Shown here piece after piece: positions 27,073-36,290 of a stretch of DNA of 64,000 nt (positions are counted from its first letter, which is position 1; every line of letters begins with the position of its first letter). The position numbers were made by a program, and so were the translations under genes. The stretch is from Hespellia sp. Lineage in GTDB: Bacteria > Bacillota > Clostridia > Lachnospirales > Lachnospiraceae. The stretch lies in assembly GCA_028693555.1 (NCBI GenBank), contig JAQUVD010000008.1, positions 1 through 64,000 on the forward strand. The letters are read 5' to 3'. The notes beneath the pieces were generated by a model. It searched no databases and had not been told where the DNA came from. It worked only from the letters and a program-made list of their open reading frames with translations.

Positions 27073-27360
27073 TTATCTGCTTTGTCCTGTTAGAATTTTT
27101 CCAATATCTGCATTAAAGCTTGATAGCATTTCTTGATTTGCAGAATAATAACTCCATTTTCCTTCTTTTCTAACATTTACAATTCCTATATCGCATAATA
27201 ATTTCATGTCATGGGAAAGTGTTGGTTGTGTTATTTGGAACTCTTCCAAGATGTCACAGGCACATAATTCTTTATCAGCCAGCATAGCAACAATTTTAAG
27301 TCTCTTTGAATCAGCAAGCACTTTTAAAACTTTAGCATATCTGATATATTCTTCTTCCAA
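27073..27360 (-). CDS. arsR: ArsR-family metalloregulator
   Basis: 95 residues with a winged-helix fold. The arsenite-sensing Cys pair lies in ADKELCACDILEEF at the start of the recognition region, and the DNA helix is QPTLSHDMKLL. It represses until arsenite binds. The TTG start is chosen because GAGGTGAG precedes it. It is the first gene of the operon, and its own promoter is flanked by CATAGAA half sites, implying autoregulation. Confidence 0.94.
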   Translation of the reverse strand: MEEEYIRYAKVLKVLADSKRLKIVAMLADKELCACDILEEFQITQPTLSHDMKLLCDIGIVNVRKEGKWSYYSANQEMLSSFNADIGKILTGQSR

Positions 27361-27383
27361 CTTCTCACCTCACATTGATTTCT

Positions 27384-27423
27384 TTCTATGCGTTATTATA
27401 TCCATCACATAGAAAAAAGTCAA
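27384..27423 (-). promoter_or_regulatory. arsR promoter with ArsR operator
   Basis: On the minus strand TTGACT (27418-27423), a 17-bp spacer and TATAAT (27395-27400) form a strong promoter. The half sites TTCTATG (27384-27390) and CATAGAA (27408-27414) bracket the -10, so a bound repressor would block the polymerase. Confidence 0.75.
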
Positions 27424-27554
27424 TGTATTTTTTAAACTTTTTAAATTTTTTAATCCGGCACTTTCTTTTTTTCATTATCAATCTTCGCTTGGCTGTTTCG
27501 AAGGGGCATATGATCTTTCGTACAAAAGAGTTCTTGTCTTATTCAAGAAATCTT

Positions 27555-27595
27555 AAGATTTACTAAAGGATATGACAAGATTTACCAGTTATGAT
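27555..27595 (+). promoter_or_regulatory. Tandem direct repeat at the ABC exporter promoter
   Basis: AAGATTTAC occurs at 27555-27563 and 27577-27585, 22 bases apart (two helix turns), just before the -10-like TATGAT (27590-27595). No good -35 is seen, which suits an activator of the response-regulator type. Confidence 0.4.
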
Positions 27596-27627
27596 AAGCG
27601 GGAATCATAAAATAAGGTGGTGAAAGA

Positions 27628-28314
27628 ATGGACGCAATCAGAGTAAAGAATTTATATAAATACTATCAGATTGGTGATGAGACGGTGAAGGCACTCGACG
27701 GCATCGATTTCTCAATTAAAGAGGGAGAGTTCTGTGCAATTGTTGGAACCTCAGGGTCCGGAAAGTCTACGCTGCTCAATATGCTGGCAGGACTGGAACC
27801 TCCAACCAAGGGGGAGATTATCGTGAACAAACGCCATATTGAACATTTGAAGGAAAATGGACTGGTGAAGTTTCGAAGGGAAAATGTAGGATTTATTTTT
27901 CAGTCGTATCAGCTGCTTGGAACGATGAATGCTCTGGAAAATGTTGCCCTGCCACTTAGCTTTCGCGGTATCCCGAGGGCACGGCGGGAGAAGAAAGCAA
28001 GAGATATGTTAAAGCTGGTGCATCTTGAAAAGCATATGAAGCATATGCCGGCGCAGATGTCGGGTGGACAGCAGCAGAGAGTCGGTGTTGCAAGAGCGCT
28101 CGTAATGGAACCACGTATCATTTTTGCAGATGAGCCCACTGGGAATCTGGATACGAAGACATCGAAAGAGATTATGGAACTGATGCAGAATGTAGTAAAG
28201 GAAGAAAACCGAACACTGGTGATGGTAACGCATGACAATGAGCTCGCGTCTTATGCTGACCGGGTGATACGGATTATCGACGGACATGTCGTATCGAATG
28301 AAGTAAAGGAGTAG
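27628..28314 (+). CDS. MacB/LolD-type ABC transporter ATP-binding protein
   Basis: 228 residues. Walker A GTSGSGKST near residue 39, signature motif MSGGQQQRVGVARALV near 143, Walker B IIFADEPTGNLDT and the switch His in MVTHDNELA. This subfamily serves permeases that drive export or envelope processes by a lever-like movement. It is first of a three-gene operon with a secreted CARDB protein and a MacB-type permease. The ATG follows AAGGTGGTGAAAGA. Confidence 0.95.
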   Translation: MDAIRVKNLYKYYQIGDETVKALDGIDFSIKEGEFCAIVGTSGSGKSTLLNMLAGLEPPTKGEIIVNKRHIEHLKENGLVKFRRENVGFIFQSYQLLGTMNALENVALPLSFRGIPRARREKKARDMLKLVHLEKHMKHMPAQMSGGQQQRVGVARALVMEPRIIFADEPTGNLDTKTSKEIMELMQNVVKEENRTLVMVTHDNELASYADRVIRIIDGHVVSNEVKE

Positions 28315-28317
28315 AAA

Positions 28318-29838
28318 ATGATGAAGAAGAAAATAGTATCAAAAATAGCAGCAGCGCTTATGATGGCGCTTGTATTAACAACGCCACTGCAGGCATTGGC
28401 GGCAGAGGAAGCGGTGGTAAACACACAGGGCACTGGCGAGATTCAATTGACGCTGACAAGTGATCAGCAGACGCCGCAGTATTCTTATGGGGAGACGAAG
28501 GACTTAAATCTCCAGCTAAAAAACAGTGGAACTGTGGATGTGACGGGTGTTGCCATTGTTCCGAATATTGAGGCAGGAACCGGAGCATGGCCATTTGAGA
28601 TTGAAAACAAGGATTATCGGCTGGAAATTGGGGAAATCAAGGCGGGACAGTCTGTTCCTGTCACCTACACGCTGCAGGCGAGAGGTGATGTGGCTTCACA
28701 GTATTACAAGGTTGGATTTACCATTTTTTACAATCAGGACGAAGCACAGCAAAGTCAGCAGCAGGGCGTGTATATTAAGACAAAGGCAAAACCGGCAGAC
28801 CCGGCTCCAACGCCAACCCCAACTCCAACGCCAGCGCCAGCACCGGATCCGACACCGGATTCTACAAACGGCGGCGGTGCCTATCAGGGATCGGGCGAGG
28901 ATAGAGGAGTTGCACTTGCAGCAGCGGGCGGAATTTCGAACAGCGAACCGGCAAATCGATCTGTTCCGCGTGTGATTGTGACCGGTTTCCGTACGGAGCC
29001 GGGAGAGGTTACAGCGGGAAGCAACTTCCGTTTGGTCATTAAGGTAAAGAATACTTCCGGCTCCACACAGGTCAAGAACATGACGGTCGGATTCAGTGCT
29101 CCGACTGAAGGGAAGGATGAGAATTCGGCACCGGCATTTCTGCCGTCAGCCGGCGCCAATACATTGTATATTGACCAGATTGCCGCGGGTGCAGAACGGG
29201 AAATCACGATGGATCTCAATGCAAAGCAGGATCTTGTTCAGAAGCCATACAGTCTGGATCTGGCAATGAAATATGAAGACAAAGGCAGCACACAGTATGA
29301 TTCGTCTTCCAGTGTCGCAATTCCGATTAAACAGGCAGCCAGATTTGAATTTAGTAAGATTGAAGTGAATCCGGAGTCAGTTGCTGTGGGAGACGAGGCA
29401 AATGTGACCGCGAATTTATACAATCTCGGAAAAGTCAAGCTCTACAATGTAAAAGTGAGAATTGAAGGGAAAAGTATTACTGCAGCGGAGAGTTTCCTGG
29501 GAAATGTAGACTCGGGGGCAACTGCCAATATCGATCTGATGGCAAAAGGGGAGAAGGAAACAAAGAACCCGGAGAAGATCAAGCTGATTATGACCTATGA
29601 AGATGGCGATGGGAAAGTTTCTAAAAACGAACAGGAATTTTCACTCAGCGTGACAGCACCGGTAGAGACAACGGCGGAACCTGTCGCAAAAGACACAGAA
29701 AAGAAGGCATTTCCTGTGATTCCGGTTGTAGTTGGAATCCTTGTGTCAGCCGGTGGTGGATTTGCGTTATTTAAGAAGATTCGAAAGGGAAAGGAAGAGT
29801 TAGAAGATGAGATGGATGGACCTTTTGAAGATGAGTAA
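28318..29838 (+). CDS. Secreted CARDB/NEW3-domain protein with C-terminal membrane anchor
   Basis: 506 residues. The signal peptide MKKKIVSKIAAALMM through LQALA is followed by an Ig-like domain, a Pro/Thr/Ala linker (PTPTPTPTPAPAP), and two further beta-sandwich domains of CARDB type (VTGFRTEPGEVTAGSNF and FSKIEVNPESVAVGD). A C-terminal helix (VIPVVVGILVSAGGGFALF) has a charged tail on the inside. It is likely an extracellular accessory of the exporter. It overlaps the permease gene by 32 bases. Confidence 0.85.
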   Translation: MMKKKIVSKIAAALMMALVLTTPLQALAAEEAVVNTQGTGEIQLTLTSDQQTPQYSYGETKDLNLQLKNSGTVDVTGVAIVPNIEAGTGAWPFEIENKDYRLEIGEIKAGQSVPVTYTLQARGDVASQYYKVGFTIFYNQDEAQQSQQQGVYIKTKAKPADPAPTPTPTPTPAPAPDPTPDSTNGGGAYQGSGEDRGVALAAAGGISNSEPANRSVPRVIVTGFRTEPGEVTAGSNFRLVIKVKNTSGSTQVKNMTVGFSAPTEGKDENSAPAFLPSAGANTLYIDQIAAGAEREITMDLNAKQDLVQKPYSLDLAMKYEDKGSTQYDSSSSVAIPIKQAARFEFSKIEVNPESVAVGDEANVTANLYNLGKVKLYNVKVRIEGKSITAAESFLGNVDSGATANIDLMAKGEKETKNPEKIKLIMTYEDGDGKVSKNEQEFSLSVTAPVETTAEPVAKDTEKKAFPVIPVVVGILVSAGGGFALFKKIRKGKEELEDEMDGPFEDE

Positions 29839-31216
29839 AGATAGTCTGGTCCGCAGAAAGCTGCGGACGATACTGACGGTCATGGGTGTTGTGATTGGGA
29901 CGGCATCGATCGTAGTCATGCTGTCACTTGGGCTTGGACTTCAGCAGTCTGTGTATCAGATGGCGGAAGAATCGGGAGGATTGACGAGCATCACGGTAAC
30001 GGCAAATGAGCAGGAAAAGAATGCGTCTGCGCCAAATAGGAAGAAGCTGCTTACAGATGATGCAATCCGCGAAATTCAGTCGATGCAGCATGTCAAATCA
30101 GCAGACCCGGTGCTGACTGTTCCGGCAAAGCTGACGAAAGGAAAATATGAGGCGGATATTCAATTGACGGGGATGAAGGCAAATTCGCTAAAAACGCAGA
30201 ATCTTCCGATGGGCTGGGGAAAGCTTCCCAGTGAACAGGGCGGGCTTTCCATCCTTCCGGGAAATATGATTCTTGCAAACTTTCATGTCAAGGGAAGCAA
30301 TGACAGCATAGGATATGGACACGTTAGTGATATGACACAGATGCCGGACATTGATTTTAAAAGTGATTATGTATTCCTTTCCTTTACAGGGGGAAATGAA
30401 AATACTTCGGCAAATACATCCGACACAGCTGCGTCCGCGACAACTGCATCCGGCAGCGGTCCGAGTGCAGTTCAGAATACGCAGAGTACAAAAAAATATG
30501 CGGTGAAGGCAAGTGGTGTACTCAAAGGAAATATAGACGAATGGAATATGTATTCTCAGAATGTCTATGTTGATATGGATACACTTCTTAAGACACTGAA
30601 AAAGCAGTCCAAGGGCGGCGTCATTCCGGGACAGCCAACCACAAAAGCTGGAAAGCCCTATCCATACCTCGTGTATTCCAGTGCGGTGCTCCAGGCAGAT
30701 TCTTCTGAAAATGTGAAGGGACTCATGGATGAACTAAAAGCCAAAGGATATCAGACGAGCAGTAACATGGAACTGATTGAAAGCTCGAAGAAGCAATTTG
30801 CCATGATTCAGGCGGTACTCGGTGCAATCGGAGCAGTATCACTGCTGGTGGCGGCGATTGGAATCGCCAATACCATGATGATGTCAATCTACGAGCGGAC
30901 GAAAGAAATCGGTGTCATCAAAGTACTTGGCTGTGATATGAAAAATATTAAGCAAATGTTTCTGACAGAGGCAGCGTTCATCGGATTCTTTGGTGGACTC
31001 GCAGGAAATGTGCTGAGTCTTCTCATATCATTTGTCATCAATCGGCTAGTGGCGGGGGGCGGTGCGAGCCTCGGAATATCGGGCGATATTTCTGTCATAC
31101 CGATATGGCTGATGCTGCTGTCAATGGGATTTTCTGTATTCATCGGTATGGTGGCGGGATACTTCCCGGCATCGAGAGCAATGAAGCTTAGTCCACTTGT
31201 GGCAATCAGCGGCTAG
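29807..31216 (+). CDS. MacB/FtsX-type ABC transporter permease
   Basis: 469 residues. The N-terminal helix follows SLVRRKLRTILTVMGVVIGTAS. A large extracellular domain (about 45-330) contains a Ser/Thr-rich insert. Three C-terminal membrane helices include IGAVSLLVAAIGIANTMMM and YERTKEIGVIKVLG, the MacB coupling motif. It lacks its own ATPase and uses the first gene. The substrate is unknown; antimicrobial peptides, lipoproteins or cell-wall signals are possible. Confidence 0.9.
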   Translation: MRWMDLLKMSKDSLVRRKLRTILTVMGVVIGTASIVVMLSLGLGLQQSVYQMAEESGGLTSITVTANEQEKNASAPNRKKLLTDDAIREIQSMQHVKSADPVLTVPAKLTKGKYEADIQLTGMKANSLKTQNLPMGWGKLPSEQGGLSILPGNMILANFHVKGSNDSIGYGHVSDMTQMPDIDFKSDYVFLSFTGGNENTSANTSDTAASATTASGSGPSAVQNTQSTKKYAVKASGVLKGNIDEWNMYSQNVYVDMDTLLKTLKKQSKGGVIPGQPTTKAGKPYPYLVYSSAVLQADSSENVKGLMDELKAKGYQTSSNMELIESSKKQFAMIQAVLGAIGAVSLLVAAIGIANTMMMSIYERTKEIGVIKVLGCDMKNIKQMFLTEAAFIGFFGGLAGNVLSLLISFVINRLVAGGGASLGISGDISVIPIWLMLLSMGFSVFIGMVAGYFPASRAMKLSPLVAISG

Positions 31217-31233
31217 AAAGAGAAGAAAAAAGC

Positions 31234-31295
31234 AGTAAAAAGCAGGCATGCAGAAAAAATAGAATTTTTTTTGAAAAATGCTTGCTTTTTACTTT
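31234..31295 (+). terminator. Terminator of the ABC exporter operon
   Basis: The arms 31234-31249 and 31278-31293 form a 16-bp stem with one mismatch around an AT-rich loop, followed by TTTTATG. It lies 18 bases after the permease stop and just before the tRNA gene. Confidence 0.6.
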
Positions 31296-31339
31296 TATGT
31301 ATAATATAATATCACTTGCGTCACAAAAATATAATACAT

Positions 31340-31412
31340 GCGCGATTAGCTCAGTTGGTAGAGCACCTGACTCTTAATCAGGGTGTCGAGGGTTCGAACC
31401 CCTCATCGCGTA
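31340..31412 (+). tRNA. tRNA-Lys (anticodon CTT)
   Basis: Cloverleaf seen: acceptor GCGCGAT/ATCGCGT (first pair G-U), D arm GCTC-AGTTGGTA-GAGC, anticodon stem CCTGA/TCAGG with loop CTCTTAA, and T arm GAGGG-TTCGAAC-CCCTC. The discriminator is A and the CCA is not encoded. An upstream TATAAT (31329-31334) is too close to be its -10; the AT-rich stretch at 31300-31312 is a likelier promoter. Confidence 0.95.
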
Positions 31413-31551
31413 CTCAAAGCACTGTTTACAAGGACTTGAGCCTTGTGGATGGTGTTTTCTTTTGCTTCTTTTGAAATCTTGAGAAATGTGATTGTTTGAG
31501 ATAATAAAAACCTTTATAATGAATATATTAAAATTAAATAAGAGGTGACAA

Positions 31552-32811
31552 ATGCAAAAGAGAAAAGTAATCATATCACTCGTAATACTAAGCGTGATTA
31601 GCGTAATTGCCATTTTATATTTTGTATGGGGGCGAGAGGTATCAGTGATGGGTAAGACAAGTGCAGGAAAGGATGAGGCAGAAACATATATTTCTTATTC
31701 AACAGATGTTACCCCGGTGTTGAACGATTGTGAGTATTGGATCAATCAATATGATGATGCAGATGAGGTCATCATGGATGAAAAAGCAATTGAACAGCTT
31801 AATGAGAAGATACTTGGGACAGAAGAGATAGCCAATGACATCTGGAATACAGAAGATGAATCTGTTCGCTATGCTATCTGTGTAGAACGTGCTGATTTGA
31901 AGGAAACACCGACAACGCAGGTTCTATCATCGGATGAATCAGATGACTATTATGATGACAATCAGTTATCAGTCCTTCGTCTCAATTCTCCAGTGCTCAT
32001 AGATGACGAGACGGCAGATGGAAGTTTTTATCATGTTATATCGTATGATTATGAAGGATGGGCACAGGCGAAATGCTTTGCAGTCTGTGCGGATGAAAAA
32101 GAGTGGATGAAAGCACAACAGATGCAGAATTTTCTTGTAGTGACAGCGCCAAGGATGCGGCTGGAGCAGTCGGAGATCGAGTTGACAATGGGAAGCAGAC
32201 TGCGCTTGCTTACGAAGAAAGAAGCGAGCGAAGTGGAGGTGGAACGAAGTGCATATGGATGTTATGTAGTCGAGATGCCGATCAGACAGGGGGATGGTTC
32301 CTATGGAGTCTCCTATGTGACCATTCCACAGGATGAAGACGTTTCTGTTGGCTATCTTTCGTATACAGTGGAAAATGAGCTCACACTTGCCGGAAAGTTT
32401 TTGGGCAATGCGTATGGCTGGGGTGGCATGTATGAGTCGGTTGACTGCTCTCAGTTAGTGCAGGAAGTGTTCGCGTGTTTTGGGATGTTTCTGCCGAGAG
32501 ATGTGAGTGAGCAGATGCAGATTCCAACAGACTTTACATTGTTTCATGAGGAGATGACGGAGAAGGAGCGTGTATCTATTCTGGAGGATCAGCAGCCGGG
32601 ATGTATTTTGATGTTCAACGGGCATGAGATGATCTATCTGGGCAGACACGATGAGGAATATTATGTGTTAAGTTCGGTGGGAACACTGGCAGAACCGTCA
32701 GAAACAGAAGCACAGGAGATTCGCAGTGTAATTATTAATACGCTCTCTGTAAAACGGGGAAATGGAAATACATGGAAAGACGAACTGGTTTGTGCAGTCA
32801 CAATCAGGTAA
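31552..32811 (+). CDS. Secreted NlpC/P60 cell-wall hydrolase with SH3-like domains
   Basis: 419 residues. The N-terminal membrane helix (VIISLVILSVISVIAILYF) acts as anchor or signal. The middle part resembles two SH3b segments (LNSPVLIDDETADGSFYHV, LLTKKEASEVEV). The C-terminal NlpC/P60 domain carries Cys in SVDCSQLVQEVF and His in NGHEMIYLG. It probably cuts peptide bonds in peptidoglycan. The ATG follows AAGAGGTGAC. It is followed closely by an amidohydrolase gene, a common pairing for recycling cell-wall amino acids. Confidence 0.9.
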   Translation: MQKRKVIISLVILSVISVIAILYFVWGREVSVMGKTSAGKDEAETYISYSTDVTPVLNDCEYWINQYDDADEVIMDEKAIEQLNEKILGTEEIANDIWNTEDESVRYAICVERADLKETPTTQVLSSDESDDYYDDNQLSVLRLNSPVLIDDETADGSFYHVISYDYEGWAQAKCFAVCADEKEWMKAQQMQNFLVVTAPRMRLEQSEIELTMGSRLRLLTKKEASEVEVERSAYGCYVVEMPIRQGDGSYGVSYVTIPQDEDVSVGYLSYTVENELTLAGKFLGNAYGWGGMYESVDCSQLVQEVFACFGMFLPRDVSEQMQIPTDFTLFHEEMTEKERVSILEDQQPGCILMFNGHEMIYLGRHDEEYYVLSSVGTLAEPSETEAQEIRSVIINTLSVKRGNGNTWKDELVCAVTIR

Positions 32812-32856
32812 AAGATAAATATAGTCAAATAATACGGTTTAGAAAGAAGAAATATT

Positions 32857-33972
32857 ATGCAGAATACAATACAATCAATTTTTCAATATTTACACTGTCA
32901 TCCGGAACTACCGGGAGAAGAGAAACATACAACGGAATATATTGCACAAATGCTGTCGCAGATAGATGGAATAGAAATTGAATATTTTGATCACTGCTAT
33001 GGATTATTAGCACAGATCAAGGGGGCAAAGCCAGGGAAGAAGATTGTTTTCCGCGCCGATATTGACGCATTACCAATTTTGGAAGAAACGAATTTAGAAT
33101 ATAAGTCGCAGCATAACGGCGTATCGCATGTGTGCGGACATGATATTCATATCACGGTCGGAATTGAGTTAGCCAGAAGGCTGGCGGCAGTTAGGGATCA
33201 GCTGTCAGGAACTGTGTATCTCTTATTCCAGCCGGAGGAGGAAAATGCACTTGGTGCCAAAAAGGTAGTCGCATCAAAGAAGCTTCAGGGAATGGATCTG
33301 TCCCTCTCCCTTCACACAAATCCCAACATGGATTGTGGAGAAATTGGAATTAAAAGCGGACCCATCACATCGAATGTAAACCGCATGCGAATTGTGATAA
33401 ATGGAACCGGATGCCACGGTGCAGAGCCACAGAATGGAAATGATCCGATTGTTGCAGCATCTGCAATTGTTATGGCATTGCAGACGATTGTGAGCAGAAA
33501 TGTAAATCCGGCGCAGCGTGCCGTAGTCAGTGTGACACATTTTGAAAGTGGGAAAGACTGGAATGTCATTCCGGCGAATGCGATTCTGGAAGGGACTGTG
33601 CGCACTTTTGATGAGGAGACGAGAGAGCTGATAAAGGGAAGAATTTATGATATTTCTGCAAATGTAGCTGCGGCATATGGAGTTTGGGCAGATGTCCAGA
33701 TTGTCGATGGACCTATCGCTACGAATAATGATGAGAAAATAGCGGAAATGGCGGTTGCATATGGCAGGGAGCATGGGTTTAAGATGGTACCGGGGGAGCA
33801 GTCTATGGTTGGAGAGGACTATGCATTTATCCAGCGGGAAGTTCCGGGGATGATGGTCTGGTTGGGCGTTGGAAAAGGCCCCGGGCTGCATAATCCAAGC
33901 TATGTGGCAGATCCAGGGGCCATTGAAGTTGGGGCGGAATATTTCGCGGGGCTGATACAGCAGTTGTTATAG
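32857..33972 (+). CDS. M20-family amidohydrolase (N-acyl amino acid or hippurate-type)
   Basis: 371 residues. Metal ligands are seen in HVCGHDIHIT, in the Glu pair FQPEEENALG, and in SLHTNP. The lid domain lies in the middle (VNRMRIVINGTGCHGAEP). It cleaves an N-acyl group from an amino acid in the cytoplasm; the exact substrate cannot be told. The ATG follows AAAGAAGAAAT. It lies 45 bases after the NlpC/P60 gene. Confidence 0.9.
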   Translation: MQNTIQSIFQYLHCHPELPGEEKHTTEYIAQMLSQIDGIEIEYFDHCYGLLAQIKGAKPGKKIVFRADIDALPILEETNLEYKSQHNGVSHVCGHDIHITVGIELARRLAAVRDQLSGTVYLLFQPEEENALGAKKVVASKKLQGMDLSLSLHTNPNMDCGEIGIKSGPITSNVNRMRIVINGTGCHGAEPQNGNDPIVAASAIVMALQTIVSRNVNPAQRAVVSVTHFESGKDWNVIPANAILEGTVRTFDEETRELIKGRIYDISANVAAAYGVWADVQIVDGPIATNNDEKIAEMAVAYGREHGFKMVPGEQSMVGEDYAFIQREVPGMMVWLGVGKGPGLHNPSYVADPGAIEVGAEYFAGLIQQLL

Positions 33973-33986
33973 ATGTACATTCCAGA

Positions 33987-34202
33987 CTATTCGTCTTCAT
34001 TGTCTGATGGTACGTTGCCACAGCCATTTCCACTATTATAGCTTCCCATAACAGAACTTTTATTGCGCTTTGGAGACCAGATCGCGCCGAGAACCATTCC
34101 AAATAAAATGCAATCGATTACGAGAAGAATCTTCTCACTGATTGTCCAGTCTCTGTTGAAAAATGCTTGAATCACGTCGGTCAGATTTGTTAATCTTTTC
34201 AT
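33987..34202 (-). CDS. Small membrane protein, unknown function
   Basis: 71 residues with one hydrophobic helix (ISEKILLVIDCILFGMVLGAIW), then a polar tail rich in Asn, Ser and Gly ending DNEDE. The ATG follows AGGAGGAATCACAAC, a strong ribosome site, which supports real expression. It lies between converging M20 and diverging channel genes. No family is recognised; the tail is probably cytoplasmic by the positive-inside rule for KRNK. Confidence 0.65.
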   Translation of the reverse strand: MKRLTNLTDVIQAFFNRDWTISEKILLVIDCILFGMVLGAIWSPKRNKSSVMGSYNSGNGCGNVPSDNEDE

Positions 34203-34307
34203 GTTGTGATTCCTCCTTTCTTTTGCAGATAGTCGGTGATGTCCTAATTATAAACCTATTTACAGATAGAAGAAAGTACTAAATAAAACATTTCTTGGGT
34301 ATTAGCG

Positions 34308-34335
34308 TTGAAAAATAATGAGGTTATGATAAACT
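34308..34335 (+). promoter_or_regulatory. Promoter of the CASTOR/POLLUX-like gene
   Basis: TTGAAA (34308-34313), a 16-bp spacer and TAAACT (34330-34335), 34 bases before the start codon. Confidence 0.5.
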
Positions 34336-34368
34336 AAACAATATAGAGAAGAACGAAAGGGAAAAGAG

Positions 34369-36225
34369 ATGAAGAAAAAGGGCTGGAAAGAACGAATGAA
34401 ATATCAATTTGACAATTTAATGTCAAAGGGAACCGTGGCACTTGTGGGTATGTTATTTGCTATTACATTAATCGTTGTGGTAATCGCAGGAGTATTAGGC
34501 ACGGGAACCGGAAATGGAATGGGGCTTGGCAATAATATCTGGATGAGCTTACAGCATGCAATTGATGCAGGGACACTTGCAGGGGACGATACGGCGAATA
34601 TTCTGTACATCGTTTTAATGGCGCTGGTTACAGTTTGTGGAATATTTATTACCAGTATTTTAATTGGTATTATTACGACCGGATTTGAAGAAAAATTAAC
34701 CGCGTTACGAAAGGGACGTTCTTGTGTAGTGGAGAACGGACATACCGTCATACTTGGATTCAATGATCATATTTACACATTAATCTCTGAACTTATTATT
34801 GCAAATGAGAATCAGGCAGATGGATGTATTGTCATTATCGGTGATGAAGATAAAGAGGAGATGGATCAAAGAATCGCGGAACAGATATCAGATTTCAAAA
34901 ATACCAGAATTATCTGCAGAGCAGGAACAATTACGGAGTATCATTCTCTGAAAATGGCTTCCTTAGAAACCTGCCGTTCTGTCATTGTTAATGAGACGGA
35001 CGATTTTCTTGTAATTAAATCCATACTGGCAATTGTTAATTACCTGAAATCGGAGGATGCATTTGATAGTGATATGCATATCAGTGCAATGATTGATGAT
35101 GAACTCAATTACGAAGCTGCATTGATAGCGGGAGAAGGAAAAGCAGAATTGATTTATACACAGGATGCAATCGCTCGAATCATCGCGCATACCTGTCGGC
35201 AGCCAGGGCTTTCGAATGTGTTAATCGAACTTTTTGATTATGATGGGGATGAATTATATTTTGAAAAATATGAAGAACTGGAAGGAAAGCGATTTGGTGG
35301 GATTCTAAACTACTTTGATAAGGCTGTGATATTTGGCGTGAAAAGAGACAATCAAATTTTGCTGAACCCTTCGAAAGATTTGATACTGAAGAAAGAAGAT
35401 TTATATATTGTGCTGGAAGATGATGACGGTGTGGCAAAGCCTGTGATTGCTGAGCGTGAAGTGGATACGGCGGTCATTGCCAGCGGCTCGGATATGAAGC
35501 ATGAGACACCGGAGACCATCTTGATTCTTGGCATGAATACCAAGCTGCCGAAGATATTAGAAGAGATGAATCACTATGTGGTAAAAGACACGAAAATAGT
35601 CCTCGCGATGGAAACAGAATGTCAGGAGCTAAAGCAGCCGAACCAGTATCCGAACATGGAGCTGCAGATTGAAATTTGCGATATTAATGATCGAAGAAAT
35701 CTGAACCGCCTGATTACAGATGATATTAATCACGTGCTGATATTGAGTGATTTAGAATGTGAAACAGATCTTTCAGATGCAAAGACCTTATTGAAATTAA
35801 TTCATTTAAGAGATATTGCGAAAAAGAAAAATCAACATTTTAATATCACAAGCGAGATGCTTAGTGTTGAAAATCAGAGGTTGGCAAAAGTAACGAAGGT
35901 GAACGACTTTGTTGTCGGCACGAACATTATCAACCTGATTCTGACACAGATTTCAGAGAATCGTGATTTGACAAGTATTTTTACAGATCTGCTGGATGAA
36001 GAGGGGTCTGAAATCTATATGAAGAAAATCTCCCGCTATGTAGCAGTAGAACAAGCGGTTGATTTTAGAACGATGACGGAAAGTGCATGTAAATTAGGTG
36101 AAATTGCAATTGGATATAAAAAAGTGAGAGAAGATGGCAGTTTTGAAATTGTGACGAATCCGGATAAAAGAGAGAAGGTTTCATATGGATCGGAAGATTA
36201 TCTGATCGTGCTTGCGGAAGATTGA
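34369..36225 (+). CDS. CASTOR/POLLUX-like ion channel with RCK-type domains
   Basis: 618 residues. The N-terminus holds a membrane helix (VALVGMLFAITLIVVVIAGVL), a pore-like loop (NNIWMSLQHAIDAGT) and a second helix (IVLMALVTVCGIFITSILIG). Two Rossmann-like regulatory domains follow, beginning GHTVILGFNDHIYTLISEL and PETILILGMNTKLPKIL. This matches the CASTOR/POLLUX family, whose plant members are nuclear cation channels; the bacterial role is unclear but probably K+ or Ca2+ flux. It is followed by a strong terminator. Confidence 0.88.
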   Translation: MKKKGWKERMKYQFDNLMSKGTVALVGMLFAITLIVVVIAGVLGTGTGNGMGLGNNIWMSLQHAIDAGTLAGDDTANILYIVLMALVTVCGIFITSILIGIITTGFEEKLTALRKGRSCVVENGHTVILGFNDHIYTLISELIIANENQADGCIVIIGDEDKEEMDQRIAEQISDFKNTRIICRAGTITEYHSLKMASLETCRSVIVNETDDFLVIKSILAIVNYLKSEDAFDSDMHISAMIDDELNYEAALIAGEGKAELIYTQDAIARIIAHTCRQPGLSNVLIELFDYDGDELYFEKYEELEGKRFGGILNYFDKAVIFGVKRDNQILLNPSKDLILKKEDLYIVLEDDDGVAKPVIAEREVDTAVIASGSDMKHETPETILILGMNTKLPKILEEMNHYVVKDTKIVLAMETECQELKQPNQYPNMELQIEICDINDRRNLNRLITDDINHVLILSDLECETDLSDAKTLLKLIHLRDIAKKKNQHFNITSEMLSVENQRLAKVTKVNDFVVGTNIINLILTQISENRDLTSIFTDLLDEEGSEIYMKKISRYVAVEQAVDFRTMTESACKLGEIAIGYKKVREDGSFEIVTNPDKREKVSYGSEDYLIVLAED

Positions 36226-36249
36226 GATTATGAAAAATAGAATGACGAA

Positions 36250-36290
36250 AGATATGTGTGCAGGTAAGAATGCACACATATCTTTTTTTT
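36250..36290. terminator. Terminator between the channel gene and aguR
   Basis: A 13-bp perfect stem, 36250-36262 with 36271-36283, has an 8-nt loop and a run of eight T on the + side. It ends on the stop codon of the converging aguR gene. Confidence 0.85.
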
